A stretch of DNA of 64,000 nt from an uncultured Alistipes sp. (lineage in GTDB: Bacteria; Bacteroidota; Bacteroidia; Bacteroidales; Rikenellaceae). Positions 9,748 to 20,902 of the stretch are shown here, in pieces (positions within the stretch are counted from its first letter, which is position 1; every line of letters begins with the position of its first letter). A program made the translations under genes and the position numbers. Location of the stretch: NCBI GenBank assembly GCA_949286165.1, contig CASDZK010000022.1:1-64000 (forward strand). Direction: 5' to 3'. The notes beneath the pieces were generated by a model. That model worked only from the letters and a program-made list of their open reading frames with translations. It was not told the DNA's origin and did no database searches.

Positions 9748-10500
9748 ATGAGAAAACAAATCGTAGCAGGAAACTGGAAAATGAACACAACGCCGGCAGA
9801 AGGCACGGAGTTGGCCAAAGCAGTTGCGGAACTGAGCAAAGAAGTGGCAGACAACGTATCGTTGATCGTAGCCCCTCCTTTTACTCATTTATGTTCCGTA
9901 GCCAAAACGCTTGCCGGCACAAAAGTCGCCCTGTCTTCGCAAAACTGTGCAGATCAGGCAAGCGGAGCTTACACCGGAGAAGTATCCGCCCGGATGATCG
10001 CCTCCCTGGGAGCTTCTTACGTAATTCTGGGACACTCTGAAAGACGTGAATATTATGGAGAAACCAGTGAAATTTTGAACAAAAAAATGGCGCAGGCTTA
10101 CGCAAACGATCTGACTCCGATTTATTGCGTGGGAGAAAAACTGAACGAACGCGAAACGGGAAAACATTTCGACGTTGTACGCGCGCAGATCGAAGAAGTC
10201 GTATATCAGCTTGCCCCCGAACAATTCGATCGGTTGATAATCGCTTACGAACCGGTATGGGCGATCGGCACGGGAAAAACGGCCACAGCCGACCAAGCGC
10301 AGGAAATGCACGCTTACATCCGCAGCGTATTGGCCGAAAAGTTCGGCGATAAAGCGGCGGCCTGCCCGATCTTGTACGGCGGCAGTTGCAAACCCTCCAA
10401 CGCCAAAGAATTATTCGCCAAAACCGACGTGGACGGCGGACTGATCGGCGGTGCATCATTAGTCGCTGCCGATTTCATCGCTATCGCAAAATCATTTTAA
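9748..10500 (+). CDS. tpiA: Triosephosphate isomerase
   Basis: A 250-residue TIM-barrel enzyme that interconverts glyceraldehyde-3-phosphate and dihydroxyacetone phosphate. Catalytic blocks are GNWKMN (Lys), [11 protein letters not shown] (electrophilic His) and [15 protein letters not shown] (catalytic Glu and flexible loop 6), then YGGSC and GGLIGGASL for phosphate binding. Length is normal. It lies 13 bp behind lysS and ends in a strong terminator. Confidence 0.97.
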   Translation: MRKQIVAGNWKMNTTPAEGTELAKAVAELSKEVADNVSLIVAPPFTHLCSVAKTLAGTKVALSSQNCADQASGAYTGEVSARMIASLGASYVILGHSERREYYGETSEILNKKMAQAYANDLTPIYCVGEKLNERETGKHFDVVRAQIEEVVYQLAPEQFDRLIIAYEPVWAIGTGKTATADQAQEMHAYIRSVLAEKFGDKAAACPILYGGSCKPSNAKELFAKTDVDGGLIGGASLVAADFIAIAKSF

Positions 10501-10514
10501 TTTTTTATACTTCA

Positions 10515-10548
10515 AAAAATGGGGACCGACTTGTCGATCCCCATTTTT
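10515..10548 (+). terminator. Terminator of lysS-tpiA
   Basis: An 11-bp stem (AAAAATGGGGA/TCCCCATTTTT) with a 12-nt loop, 15 bp after the tpiA stop. The A- and T-runs on either side let it work in both directions. Confidence 0.8.
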
Positions 10549-10717
10549 CATATACGCTAATAACCAACATCTTACAGAATCAATGAGAAATTATCGAATA
10601 AAAAAACAAAAAATCATACAATAATAATCGGCTCCTCCCGTTCATATTATGCACAAAGGATAAATCTGTGAAGACCCATCCAATGTTGTATTTTAATTTT
10701 TTCATAGTAGAAGGGTG

Positions 10718-10753
10718 GCCGGCACAATATGTGCCGGCTATTTTTATAGCCGG
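10718..10753 (+). other. Overlapping alternative hairpins upstream of nifJ
   Basis: In the 372-bp gap between tpiA and nifJ, GCCGGCACA (10718-10726) pairs perfectly with TGTGCCGGC (10730-10738). A second perfect stem, CCGGCTA (10734-10740) with TAGCCGG (10747-10753), shares bases with the right arm of the first, so the two are mutually exclusive. T-rich sequence follows the first hairpin, like a terminator. It lies about 50 bp upstream of the nifJ -7 element. Options are the 3' end of an unannotated small RNA, an attenuator of a second upstream promoter, or a palindromic operator. The rest of 10549-10717 shows no gene. Confidence 0.45.
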
Positions 10754-10803
10754 TCTCAAATCACTTTTTTCGTAAAACCATACCGTCGTTTAGGGTTTTT
10801 TGT

Positions 10804-10811
10804 TATCTTTG
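10804..10811 (+). promoter_or_regulatory. -7 promoter element for nifJ
   Basis: TATCTTTG matches TAnnTTTG and lies 61 bp before the nifJ start. The -33 region (around 10781-10791, GTCGTTTAG) is only a partial match. Confidence 0.5.
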
Positions 10812-10872
10812 CCTGATAAAATTCGCACGAAATAGAAAAGAAAATACAATTCATATAATCATTTACAAGACA

Positions 10873-13800
10873 ATGGCAAAAGAGAAAAAATTTATCACTT
10901 GTGATGGGAATTACGCGGCGGCGCACATCGCTTACATGTTCAGCGAAGTAGCGGCTATCTATCCTATTACACCCTCATCCACCATGGCCGAATATGTCGA
11001 TGAATGGTCGGCTAATGGTCGGAAAAATATTTTCGGACAACAAGTGAAAGTCGTTGAAATGCAATCGGAAGCAGGTGCTGCAGGAGCAGTACACGGTTCC
11101 TTGCAGTCCGGTGCGCTGACCAGTACGTTTACGGCATCTCAGGGATTATTGCTGATGATTCCGAACATGTACAAGATCGCCGGGGAATTGTTGCCGGGCG
11201 TATTCCATGTATCCGCCCGCGCATTGGCGGCACAGGCCTTGTCTATTTTCGGCGACCATCAGGACGTCATGGCTACGCGTCAGACCGGATTCGCCATGCT
11301 GGCTTCAGGCAGCGTACAGGAGGTCATGGACCTTTCTGCCGTAGCTCATCTGACCGCCCTGAAGTCCCGTATTCCTTTCGTTAATTTCTTCGACGGATTT
11401 CGGACATCGCATGAAATACAAAAAATAGAAATGCTGGAAATGTCGGATCTGGAATATCTGCTGGACCGCAAGGCATTGGATGCGTTCCGCAAACGCGCTC
11501 TGAATCCCGAACATCCCGTAACGCGCGGTACGGCTCAAAATCCAGACATTTACTTCCAAGCCCGCGAAGCATCCAACCGGTTCTACGATGCCGTACCCGA
11601 CATGGTTGCGGAATATATGGCGGAAATCAGCAAAATTACCGGAAGAAATTACGCTCCTTTCGTATATTACGGTGCAGAAAATGCCGAAAACATTATCATA
11701 GCTATCGGTTCCGTTACCGAAACCATCAAGGAAATCATCGATTATCTGAATGCTAAAGGCGAAAAGGTCGGATTGGTATCCGTACATCTGTACCGTCCGT
11801 TCTCCGCTAAACATTTCATGAAAGTCATTCCGGCTTCTGTAAAACGGATTTGCGTTCTCGATCGGACCAAAGAACCCGGAGCCGGAGGCGAACCGCTGTT
11901 CCTCGATGTCAAGAACGTATTCTACGGGCAGAAAAATGCGCCTTTGATCATTGGCGGCATTTACGGTCTTTCCTCGAAAGACACGACTCCCGCGCAAATT
12001 CTGGCTGTGTATGACAACCTGAAACAGGCGGAACCCAAAGACCAGTTTACGGTAGGCATCGTCGATGACGTTACCTTCAAATCCCTGCCTGTCGGTCCGG
12101 AACTCGATTTGCAACACCAAGGCTTATTCGAAGCCCGTTTCATCGGCTTAGGTTCCGACGGAACCGTAGGAGCCAACAAAAACTCCATTAAGATTATCGG
12201 AGAAACGACGAACAAATATTGCCAGGCTTACTTCTCTTACGATTCCAAGAAATCCGGAGGTTACACCTCTTCCCACCTGCGTTTCGGAGACAATAAAATC
12301 CGTTCTCCTTACTTGGTAACCACTCCGGACTTCGTTGCCTGCCATGTTCCTGCCTATCTGGGTAAATACGACCTGCTGAAAGGTCTGAAAGACGGAGGGA
12401 CATTCTTGCTGAACAGCGTATGGGATGCGGAAACGACGAAAAAACATCTGCCGGACGACATGAAGAAGTACATGGCAGAACATAAAATCAACTTCTACAT
12501 CATCAATGCGACGAAAATCGCTGCGGAACTCGGACTCGGTTCCCGGACCAATACCATTATGCAGAGCGCATTTTTCAAGGTGTCCGGCGTAATTCCTTAC
12601 GACGATGCGGTAGAACACATGAAAAAGGCCATTTACAAGTCTTACGGAAAAAAGGGCGAAGATATCGTCAATAAAAACTATGCGGCCGTAGAACGTGGTG
12701 CCGATGTGCAAAAGATAGAAGTCCCTGCGGAATGGGCTTCCATCACGATAACTCCGGCTCCCCCCCAGGATGTTCCCGAATTCATCTCCCAAGTCGTAGA
12801 ACCCATCAATGCGCTGAAAGGGGACGATTTGCCTGTCAGTGCCTTCACGGGAAGAGAAGACGGAACTTGGGATGCCGGAACTTCCCAATATGAAAAACGG
12901 GGTGTTGCGGTCAATATTCCCGAATGGCAGGCAGACAACTGTATTCAATGTAACCAATGCGCTTATATATGCCCTCACGCAGCCATTCGTCCGTTCCTGA
13001 TGACGGCGGAAGAAGCGGCAGCGGCTCCCGCCGGTACGCCGATGATCAAAGGGGTAGGACCTACCAAAGAATACATGTTCAAGATTCAGGTAAGTCCGCT
13101 CGACTGTACGGGTTGCGGCAACTGTGCCAACATCTGTCCGGCTCCGAACAAAGCCCTGTTGATGAAACCTCTGGAAGACCAACGCGATGCGGAAACCGAA
13201 CGTTGGAACTACATGCATGGCAAAGTAGGCTACAAACAAGTCGTGGACAAATTCAAAACAGTTAAAAACAGTCAGTTCTCGCAACCGTTGTTCGAATTTT
13301 CCGGCGCCTGCGCAGGTTGCGGCGAAACCCCGTACATCAAAACGATCACGCAATTGTTCGGCGATCGCATGCTGATTGCCAACGCCACCGGATGTTCTTC
13401 CATTTACGGTGGCTCCGCTCCTTCCACTCCCTATTGTACAGACAGCAAAGGATACGGTCCGGCATGGGCGAACTCCCTGTTCGAAGACAATGCGGAATTC
13501 GGATTGGGAATCAAAACCGGCGTAGAAACCCTGCGGAACCGGCTGGCCGAAATAATGCGCGAAGCGATAAGTTCCTGCTCCTGCTGCAGCGACGAACTGA
13601 AAGCCGTCATGCAAGAATGGCTCGACGGCATGAACGACGCGGCCCAAAGCGAAGAAGTTACCGCTCGCCTGTTGCCTCTGGCAGAAAAATGCAATTGCAA
13701 ATACTGCAAAGAAATTCTGGAATTGAAACAATATCTGGTTAAGAAATCGGTATGGATCTTCGGCGGCGACGGATGGGCATACGACATCGGTTACGGCGGA

Positions 13801-14415
13801 CTGGACCATGTATTGGCTTCCGGAGAAAACGTAAACGTATTGGTTTTGGATACGGAAGTGTATTCCAATACGGGGGGACAATCCTCCAAATCCACTCCTA
13901 TCGGAGCCGTAGCCAAGTTTGCTTCAGCCGGTAAACGAGTGCGTAAAAAAGACTTGGGAGCTATGGCCATGACCTACGGTTATGTATATGTCGCTCAAGT
14001 AGCGATAGGAGCCAACCACAACCAATACTTCCAAGTAATCAAAGAAGCAGAAGCCTTCAACGGTCCTTCATTGATTATCGCTTACGCTCCTTGTATCAAC
14101 CACGGTATCAAGGGGGGCATGGGAATCTCCCAAGCAACGGAGAAAAAAGCCGTAGAATGCGGATACTGGCACTTATGGAGATACAATCCCGCGTTGATCT
14201 CGGAAGGCAAGAATCCGTTTACGCTGGATTCCAAGGAACCGAATTGGGAAAATTTCCAATCCTTCATCAACAATGAAGTTCGTTACACCTCTTTATTGAA
14301 GGCATTCCCTGCCGAAGCGAAAGAGTTGTTCGCCGCTTCAGAAGAAAACGCGAAATGGAGATATGCCACTTATCAACGTTTTGCGGCGATGGATTACGGC
14401 AAGAAAGAAGAATAA
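10873..14415 (+). CDS. nifJ: Pyruvate:ferredoxin (flavodoxin) oxidoreductase
   Basis: A 1180-residue single-chain PFOR that oxidatively decarboxylates pyruvate to acetyl-CoA and reduces ferredoxin or flavodoxin, the key pyruvate step in anaerobes. Domains in order are pyrimidine-binding (about 1-250, with YPITPSSTMAEYVDEW), transketolase C-like (about 260-410), EKR/gamma domain (about 420-620), two 4Fe-4S clusters (CIQCNQCAYIC near 686 and CTGCGNCANIC near 744), and the TPP-binding domain starting with GACAGCGETPY near 811. Cysteines for the proximal cluster are visible in the latter and in CNCKYCKE. The length matches the family. It is monocistronic, with its own promoter and terminator. Confidence 0.97.
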   Translation: MAKEKKFITCDGNYAAAHIAYMFSEVAAIYPITPSSTMAEYVDEWSANGRKNIFGQQVKVVEMQSEAGAAGAVHGSLQSGALTSTFTASQGLLLMIPNMYKIAGELLPGVFHVSARALAAQALSIFGDHQDVMATRQTGFAMLASGSVQEVMDLSAVAHLTALKSRIPFVNFFDGFRTSHEIQKIEMLEMSDLEYLLDRKALDAFRKRALNPEHPVTRGTAQNPDIYFQAREASNRFYDAVPDMVAEYMAEISKITGRNYAPFVYYGAENAENIIIAIGSVTETIKEIIDYLNAKGEKVGLVSVHLYRPFSAKHFMKVIPASVKRICVLDRTKEPGAGGEPLFLDVKNVFYGQKNAPLIIGGIYGLSSKDTTPAQILAVYDNLKQAEPKDQFTVGIVDDVTFKSLPVGPELDLQHQGLFEARFIGLGSDGTVGANKNSIKIIGETTNKYCQAYFSYDSKKSGGYTSSHLRFGDNKIRSPYLVTTPDFVACHVPAYLGKYDLLKGLKDGGTFLLNSVWDAETTKKHLPDDMKKYMAEHKINFYIINATKIAAELGLGSRTNTIMQSAFFKVSGVIPYDDAVEHMKKAIYKSYGKKGEDIVNKNYAAVERGADVQKIEVPAEWASITITPAPPQDVPEFISQVVEPINALKGDDLPVSAFTGREDGTWDAGTSQYEKRGVAVNIPEWQADNCIQCNQCAYICPHAAIRPFLMTAEEAAAAPAGTPMIKGVGPTKEYMFKIQVSPLDCTGCGNCANICPAPNKALLMKPLEDQRDAETERWNYMHGKVGYKQVVDKFKTVKNSQFSQPLFEFSGACAGCGETPYIKTITQLFGDRMLIANATGCSSIYGGSAPSTPYCTDSKGYGPAWANSLFEDNAEFGLGIKTGVETLRNRLAEIMREAISSCSCCSDELKAVMQEWLDGMNDAAQSEEVTARLLPLAEKCNCKYCKEILELKQYLVKKSVWIFGGDGWAYDIGYGGLDHVLASGENVNVLVLDTEVYSNTGGQSSKSTPIGAVAKFASAGKRVRKKDLGAMAMTYGYVYVAQVAIGANHNQYFQVIKEAEAFNGPSLIIAYAPCINHGIKGGMGISQATEKKAVECGYWHLWRYNPALISEGKNPFTLDSKEPNWENFQSFINNEVRYTSLLKAFPAEAKELFAASEENAKWRYATYQRFAAMDYGKKEE

Positions 14416-14433
14416 ATCTTTTCTTTACCCAAC

Positions 14434-14467
14434 AAAAAGGAGGAACGAAATATCGCTCCTCCTTTTT
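14434..14467 (+). terminator. Terminator of nifJ
   Basis: A 10-bp stem AAAAAGGAGG/CCTCCTTTTT with a 14-nt loop, 18 bp after the nifJ stop. Its T-run contains the -33 box of the next promoter. Confidence 0.85.
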
Positions 14468-14493
14468 GTTGATAAAATCTTTTGGTATATTTG
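14465..14493 (+). promoter_or_regulatory. Promoter of the DUF4832 gene
   Basis: TTTG (14465-14468), a 17-bp spacer and TATATTTG (14486-14493). The -33 box lies in the T-run of the nifJ terminator. The predicted start of transcription (about 14500) rules out translation from the in-frame TTG at 14482 and supports ATG 14518. Confidence 0.65.
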
Positions 14494-14517
14494 ACAAGGA
14501 AACTAACCTTGCCCGAC

Positions 14518-16041
14518 ATGAAAAAAATAAATCGTCGAAGTTTTCTGCTAAATGCAGGACTGCTTACGGCTTCTTTAGCAACTCGAACTTATCCCGGATT
14601 CAGTGCCGCCAGCAAACTGGGCGAATGGTCGAAATCCGACAAAGTAGCCGGAAACATGACGGTAAACGATACGCATTACGCCCTAACCCCTCAAGACCAC
14701 GGAAGAGCTTTGATTAATCCCCGGATGGGCTGGACCATGCATTTTTATTCCAATATTCTGAACAATTACGGGTCTCGTTTGAAACCCTCCGACACCGTGG
14801 ACGATTTCCCCGGATTGAGTACCGTCTATCTTCGGGTTCCCTGGGCCTTCGTCGAACCGGAAGAAGGAAAGTTCGTTTGGGAATTGTTGGACACTCCGGC
14901 CCAACGTTGGAAAGATAAAGGAAAATACGTCGCTTTCAGAATCAGCGCCACGGAAAGCTGGCTCTATCACGCCACTCCCCGCTGGGTATTTGAAGCCGGA
15001 GCCAAAGGATACGACATAGACGGAAATATTTTCGAACCGGATTATGACGATCCCGTTTTTCTGGAAAAAGTCGAAAAATTCGTCCAAACCATGGCAAAAC
15101 GCTATGACGGAGATCCTCGAGTCGTTTTCGTCGATATCGGACACTTCGGCATGTGGGGAGAAGGCCATACGGTTATGACCACTCCCAAACACGGACATAC
15201 ATGGGGATTGGAAGTTCAAAAAAAACATATCGACATTTATTGTCGCCATTTCAAACAAACCCAATTATGCATTTCGGATGATTACGCCGGGCACGACAAA
15301 CGAGGAGAACGTTTTCCGATTACCGATTATGCTTTCTCCCGAGGAGTAACGATACGAGACGACAGCATTTTAGTTCAGCCATATCCCAATCACTGGTATC
15401 ACAGCGAGATGGCCCGGCTTTTTTGGCCGACCATGCCCGTTATTCTGGAACATGAACATTATAACGGATCGGTAGAGAAAAAAGCGTGGAACAAAGAATT
15501 ACTGTTGCAATCGGTCGAGGAATATCACGCTTCCTACATGTCCATACATTGGTGGCCACGGATTCTATTAGAGGAAAACAGAGACGTCATCGACCGTATC
15601 AACCAACGAATAGGGTATCGGCTGCATCTGAACCGTATATCCTGGCCGCGTTCGGTCAAAATGGGAGAATCGTTCTCCATACAAACGTCATGGAGCAATA
15701 CCGGCGTTGCTCCGTGTTATATCGGCGGTTATCCCTGTTTTACCCTGAAAGACGACGAAGGAGGAATCGTTTCCGTATTGGTAGACGAAACCGGGAACGT
15801 GCGGGACCTCCAAGTTGCAGAAACGGGAAAAGCCGTCGCTGCATCGTTTTCTCCGATATTCCGAATCGCTCCGCGGTACACGGACCGTGCCGGCACTTTC
15901 TTTCGAGCGTGCCAGTCCGGAACCTACAAATTATACGTTTCGGTCGGAGATAAAAACGGAACTCCCGTCTTCGAGCTGCCCTATGACGGAAACGACGGTT
16001 ACCGCAGATATTACATCGGCGACATAAACCTTACGGAATAA
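14518..16041 (+). CDS. Exported DUF4832-type protein, putative glycoside hydrolase
   Basis: 507 residues from ATG 14518; the frame is open to a TTG at 14482, but that overlaps the promoter. The N-terminus NRRSFLLNAGLLTA is a twin-arginine (Tat) signal, so the protein is probably exported folded. The middle looks like a TIM-barrel glycosidase: INPRMGWTMHFYSN, FVDIGHFGMWGEGHT and VILEHEHYNG carry possible catalytic Glu residues. This is followed by a C-terminal beta-sandwich (about 385-507). It resembles DUF4832/DUF4874 proteins of Bacteroidota, whose substrate is not established. A neighbouring EEP-fold gene starts 22 bp downstream and is probably co-transcribed. Confidence 0.7.
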   Translation: MKKINRRSFLLNAGLLTASLATRTYPGFSAASKLGEWSKSDKVAGNMTVNDTHYALTPQDHGRALINPRMGWTMHFYSNILNNYGSRLKPSDTVDDFPGLSTVYLRVPWAFVEPEEGKFVWELLDTPAQRWKDKGKYVAFRISATESWLYHATPRWVFEAGAKGYDIDGNIFEPDYDDPVFLEKVEKFVQTMAKRYDGDPRVVFVDIGHFGMWGEGHTVMTTPKHGHTWGLEVQKKHIDIYCRHFKQTQLCISDDYAGHDKRGERFPITDYAFSRGVTIRDDSILVQPYPNHWYHSEMARLFWPTMPVILEHEHYNGSVEKKAWNKELLLQSVEEYHASYMSIHWWPRILLEENRDVIDRINQRIGYRLHLNRISWPRSVKMGESFSIQTSWSNTGVAPCYIGGYPCFTLKDDEGGIVSVLVDETGNVRDLQVAETGKAVAASFSPIFRIAPRYTDRAGTFFRACQSGTYKLYVSVGDKNGTPVFELPYDGNDGYRRYYIGDINLTE

Positions 16042-16063
16042 AATCAATCAAATATATTTTACC

Positions 16064-16894
16064 ATGAAAAAACTTTTTCTGCCGCTTTTATGTATGACGG
16101 CAATCTGTACGGTCCAGGCGCAAACCTTTACGGCCATGACTTACAATATTCGTTACGATACGAAATCCGACGCCCCGTTTCATTGGGATGCCCGAAAAAA
16201 AGCGGCCGCCGTCATGTTAAAAAAAGAAAAGCCCTCTTTATTGGGATTGCAGGAAGCCCTGATACACCAAGTTCAATTTTTCGACTCCATTCTGTACGAT
16301 TACGGAAGAGTTGGCGTTGGCCGGGACGACGGGAAGAGTGCCGGAGAATTTTCAGCCTTATATTACGACCGGACACGTTTCGAACTTTTGGACAGCGCTA
16401 CGTTCTGGTTAAGCGACACCCCGTCCCGTCCATCCATGGGGTGGGATGCCGCTTGTAAACGTGTAGTCAGTTGGGCGAAATTAAAAGACAAGAAAAGCGG
16501 GAAAGTTTTATTCGCGTTCAACACACATTTCGATCATAAAGGGAAAGAAGCACGAATGAATAGCGCGAAATTATTGGTCGAACATATAAAATCCACGGCT
16601 TCCGGATATCCTGTCATCGTATCCGGAGACTTGAACGCGACGGTAGAGGATGCACCGATCCAATATCTGCTAAATCAAGGCATTCTGAAAAACAGTCGGG
16701 ACTGCACCGATACGCGGAAAGGTCCTGACATAACTTACCATGATTACGGACGAGTGCAAGGCGGCGTCATCGATTACATTCTGGTTTCTCCTGAATTAAA
16801 GGTTGTAGAGAACAAAATATTGGATGCACCCATAGATGGCATGTTCTTATCTGATCACAATCCGGTAAAAGTAAAATTGAACTACGAAAAATAG
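16064..16894 (+). CDS. Exported endonuclease/exonuclease/phosphatase (EEP) family protein
   Basis: 276 residues with a Sec signal peptide (MKKLFLPLLCMTAICTVQA, cleavage before QTFTAM). The DNase I-like fold motifs are all present: TYNIRYDT, LGLQEA (metal-binding Glu), HFDHKG, SGDLNA and SDHNPV (catalytic Asp-His). It hydrolyses a phosphodiester or phosphomonoester in the periplasm or outside the cell. Secreted Bacteroidota members may act on nucleic acid, phospholipid or inositol phosphates, and sequence alone does not decide. It lies 22 bp behind the DUF4832 gene, apparently in the same transcript. Confidence 0.88.
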   Translation: MKKLFLPLLCMTAICTVQAQTFTAMTYNIRYDTKSDAPFHWDARKKAAAVMLKKEKPSLLGLQEALIHQVQFFDSILYDYGRVGVGRDDGKSAGEFSALYYDRTRFELLDSATFWLSDTPSRPSMGWDAACKRVVSWAKLKDKKSGKVLFAFNTHFDHKGKEARMNSAKLLVEHIKSTASGYPVIVSGDLNATVEDAPIQYLLNQGILKNSRDCTDTRKGPDITYHDYGRVQGGVIDYILVSPELKVVENKILDAPIDGMFLSDHNPVKVKLNYEK

Positions 16895-17212
16895 AAAAGA
16901 CGGTGTCTAAATTGTGATGTAAGCCCCGAAAGTTCAAAAAGGTTTCATCTGTTGCATTACTGCTTTCCGGAGATTCGGTCACGTACATCATCAGTACATT
17001 CCCTCATGTTTGAGTATCAAAGTCTTGTACTTGACGCTGTGGGGGACAACTTTTTTCTTATTGCAAACTTTTTTATACGCTGTCTCGTATGAAATATAGA
17101 GAGATCCAACTCCACCATCCGGGCAGGCAAGCAACTTTTCTTTATTCGATTTCTCGTTATGACAAATATGGATCCATAATCGCACAATTAAGACAACAAG
17201 CTATTCCACCAT
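16895..17212. other. 318-bp gap without a recognised gene
   Basis: This stretch separates the convergent EEP gene and the yidC operon terminator. The minus strand has two adjoining open stretches in different frames (17185-16991, and on from 16991) that read into each other near 16990. This could be a decayed gene with a frameshift, but neither translation resembles a family I know. The end near 16904 (GACGGTGTCTAAATTGTGA) resembles the ends of insertion sequences. I see no convincing terminator for the EEP gene here. Confidence 0.3.
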
Positions 17213-17220
17213 AGAGAAAA

Positions 17221-17262
17221 ACAATCGATCCCGTCGAAATTAAATTTGGCGGGATCGATTGT
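17221..17262 (-). terminator. Terminator of the DUF349-pyrG-yidC operon
   Basis: A perfect 13-bp stem (ACAATCGATCCCG/CGGGATCGATTGT), 79 bp past the yidC stop in the minus direction and followed there by TTTTTCTC. It may also stop transcripts arriving from the left. Confidence 0.8.
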
Positions 17263-17340
17263 ATATAGGTCATATGAACGCTTTTTCAAAAACACACTGC
17301 TTTAGCTAAAGCCGATATTTCAAAAAAGCAATCGGCGCGT

Positions 17341-19227
17341 TTATCTTTTTCTTTGTTGCTTTTGCTGTTGTTTGGCCAATTCTTGCTGTTGTCTGAGCAT
17401 TTCTTCGTATCGAGCCTGCCATTTACTTTTTTTACGCGGCTTCTTTGCATTTTCTTTCATCTGCTGATGCAATTTCTCATCGTTGACGCAACGTCTGAAA
17501 ACAAAAGACTGTACGATCGTAATCAAATTGGAAAGGAAATAATAATAGCTCAATCCGCTGGCATAATTATTAAACCACAAAATCATCATGACAGGCATAA
17601 GATAGAGGGTCATAAAAGTCATTCCCGGCATTTGGGAAGAACTTGCTCCATTCTGGGCAAAATTGATTTTAGAAGCTACGAACAATGAAGCCCCCATCAA
17701 CAAAGCGAACAAACTGACATGGCTTCCGTAAAAAGGAATGGAAAACGGCAAATCAAGAATACTGTCATATGAAGACAAATCCTGAGCCCAAAGAAAATGT
17801 TCTCCGCGCAACTCGATGGAGGCAGGGAAAAACCGAAACATAGCGATCAGCACGGGGAACTGAAACAATAACGGCAGACATCCCCCCATCGGGCTCACTC
17901 CGGCTCGTCTGTACAATTCCATCATCGCCTGCTGTTTCTTCATGGCGTCGTCCCGATTCGGGAATTTCTGATTGATGGCATCCAATTCCGGTTTCAACAA
18001 CCGCATTTTCGCCATTGACAGATACGATTTATAGGTAAACGGGAAAATCAATAATTTGATAAATATAGTCAATATCAAAATAATCCACCCGTAATTGGAA
18101 ATATAATTTCCCAGGAAATTAAACGTCGGAATAACGATAAAACGATTGATCCATCCGAAAATTCCCCAACCGAGCGGAATCAATTTCTGAAAATGATCAT
18201 CGTATTTTTTTAACGTCACATAACTGTTCGGCCCGAAATAAAAATGGAAGTCGTAACTGGTCGTTTCGGGAGAGTAGGGTACACGCAAGGCTGCACTGAA
18301 CTTTTTAATATCTCCCGAATACTCCGGCATAGTCTCGTACTTGACTTCGCCATTGTCGAAATTATTTTCCGCCAATAAAATAGAAGAAAAGAATTGTTGT
18401 TTAAACGCAACCCATCGCAACTTCGTATTGATCGTCTCCTCTTTCGTTCCGGTTGACATGGAAAGCTCCTCCACATCGGACGATCCGGGTTGGTTGTATG
18501 CAACGGTAGTATATTGGTTTTCATAGCTATATCCCCGTTCCTGTTGAGGCGATATGTTCCCCCACGATATAGAAAAATCGCGTTGAGCAGGAGAAACGAT
18601 TCCGTCCATACCGACGAAATTAATCTGAAAATCCAGCATGTATTCCCCGCTTTTCAACGTATATAAATATTCTACATAAGAAAGAGAATCCGCATACAAC
18701 CGTAAAGCAATACTGCCCTCTTTCCCTTCAGCAACCGTTACCTGCTGTTGTCCATCGTCATTTCTAAAAAAGAATTGAGAAGTGTTTATGCTTTGATTCG
18801 TAAACAGTTCCACATCGAAATAAGCCGAACGGGGTTTGAACAATTGCAACGGCTTACCGTCATAAGTTTTATAATCTTTCAACTCCACCCCATACACAAT
18901 TCCGCCTTTTGATGACAAAACGACTTTGATCTTATCGTTTTCCAACGTATAAAACGTTTCCTCTCCTTGGGTGGCGGCAAACAATGTTTCTCCCAACATC
19001 TGTTTACGAACATTCTCCGCACGGGATGCCTGTCGGGCGGAATCGGCCGCAGCCAAAGCCTGTTGTTCCCGGATCAATTGTTCCGAACGGGCAGATTCAA
19101 CCAAACTGATCGAATCGAGTCGCGCCTGTTCCTTTGCTATTTCTTTTTGCTGCCGTGAAGTATATATAGTAAATCCGAAAAAAATTATTCCGATTAAGAC
19201 TAAACCGGTAATTGAATTTTTATCCAT
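17341..19227 (-). CDS. yidC: Membrane protein insertase YidC
   Basis: A 628-residue inner-membrane insertase (Oxa1 superfamily) that inserts and folds membrane proteins with or without SecYEG. It has an N-terminal transmembrane anchor (about 5-23), a large periplasmic beta-sandwich domain (about 60-340) and the conserved five-helix core (about 352-580). Core features are IKLLIFPFTYKSYLSMAKM, the cytoplasmic coiled coil with PNRDDAMKKQQ, and GVSPMGGCLPLLFQFP. A strongly basic tail rich in Lys, Arg and Gln is likely to contact ribosomes. It is last in a leftward operon, 9 bp behind pyrG. Confidence 0.96.
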   Translation of the reverse strand: MDKNSITGLVLIGIIFFGFTIYTSRQQKEIAKEQARLDSISLVESARSEQLIREQQALAAADSARQASRAENVRKQMLGETLFAATQGEETFYTLENDKIKVVLSSKGGIVYGVELKDYKTYDGKPLQLFKPRSAYFDVELFTNQSINTSQFFFRNDDGQQQVTVAEGKEGSIALRLYADSLSYVEYLYTLKSGEYMLDFQINFVGMDGIVSPAQRDFSISWGNISPQQERGYSYENQYTTVAYNQPGSSDVEELSMSTGTKEETINTKLRWVAFKQQFFSSILLAENNFDNGEVKYETMPEYSGDIKKFSAALRVPYSPETTSYDFHFYFGPNSYVTLKKYDDHFQKLIPLGWGIFGWINRFIVIPTFNFLGNYISNYGWIILILTIFIKLLIFPFTYKSYLSMAKMRLLKPELDAINQKFPNRDDAMKKQQAMMELYRRAGVSPMGGCLPLLFQFPVLIAMFRFFPASIELRGEHFLWAQDLSSYDSILDLPFSIPFYGSHVSLFALLMGASLFVASKINFAQNGASSSQMPGMTFMTLYLMPVMMILWFNNYASGLSYYYFLSNLITIVQSFVFRRCVNDEKLHQQMKENAKKPRKKSKWQARYEEMLRQQQELAKQQQKQQRKR

Positions 19228-19236
19228 TTAGAATTT

Positions 19237-20877
<1,641 letters not shown>

Positions 20878-20902
20878 TTATTTACTCTTCTTTTCGTTTT
20901 AT

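Noticed and set aside
12148-13881. A 577-codon open frame on the minus strand opposite nifJ
   Set aside because: It lies wholly inside a certain gene, its translation is rich in Arg, Phe and Gly with no family resemblance, and it follows from the codon use of nifJ.
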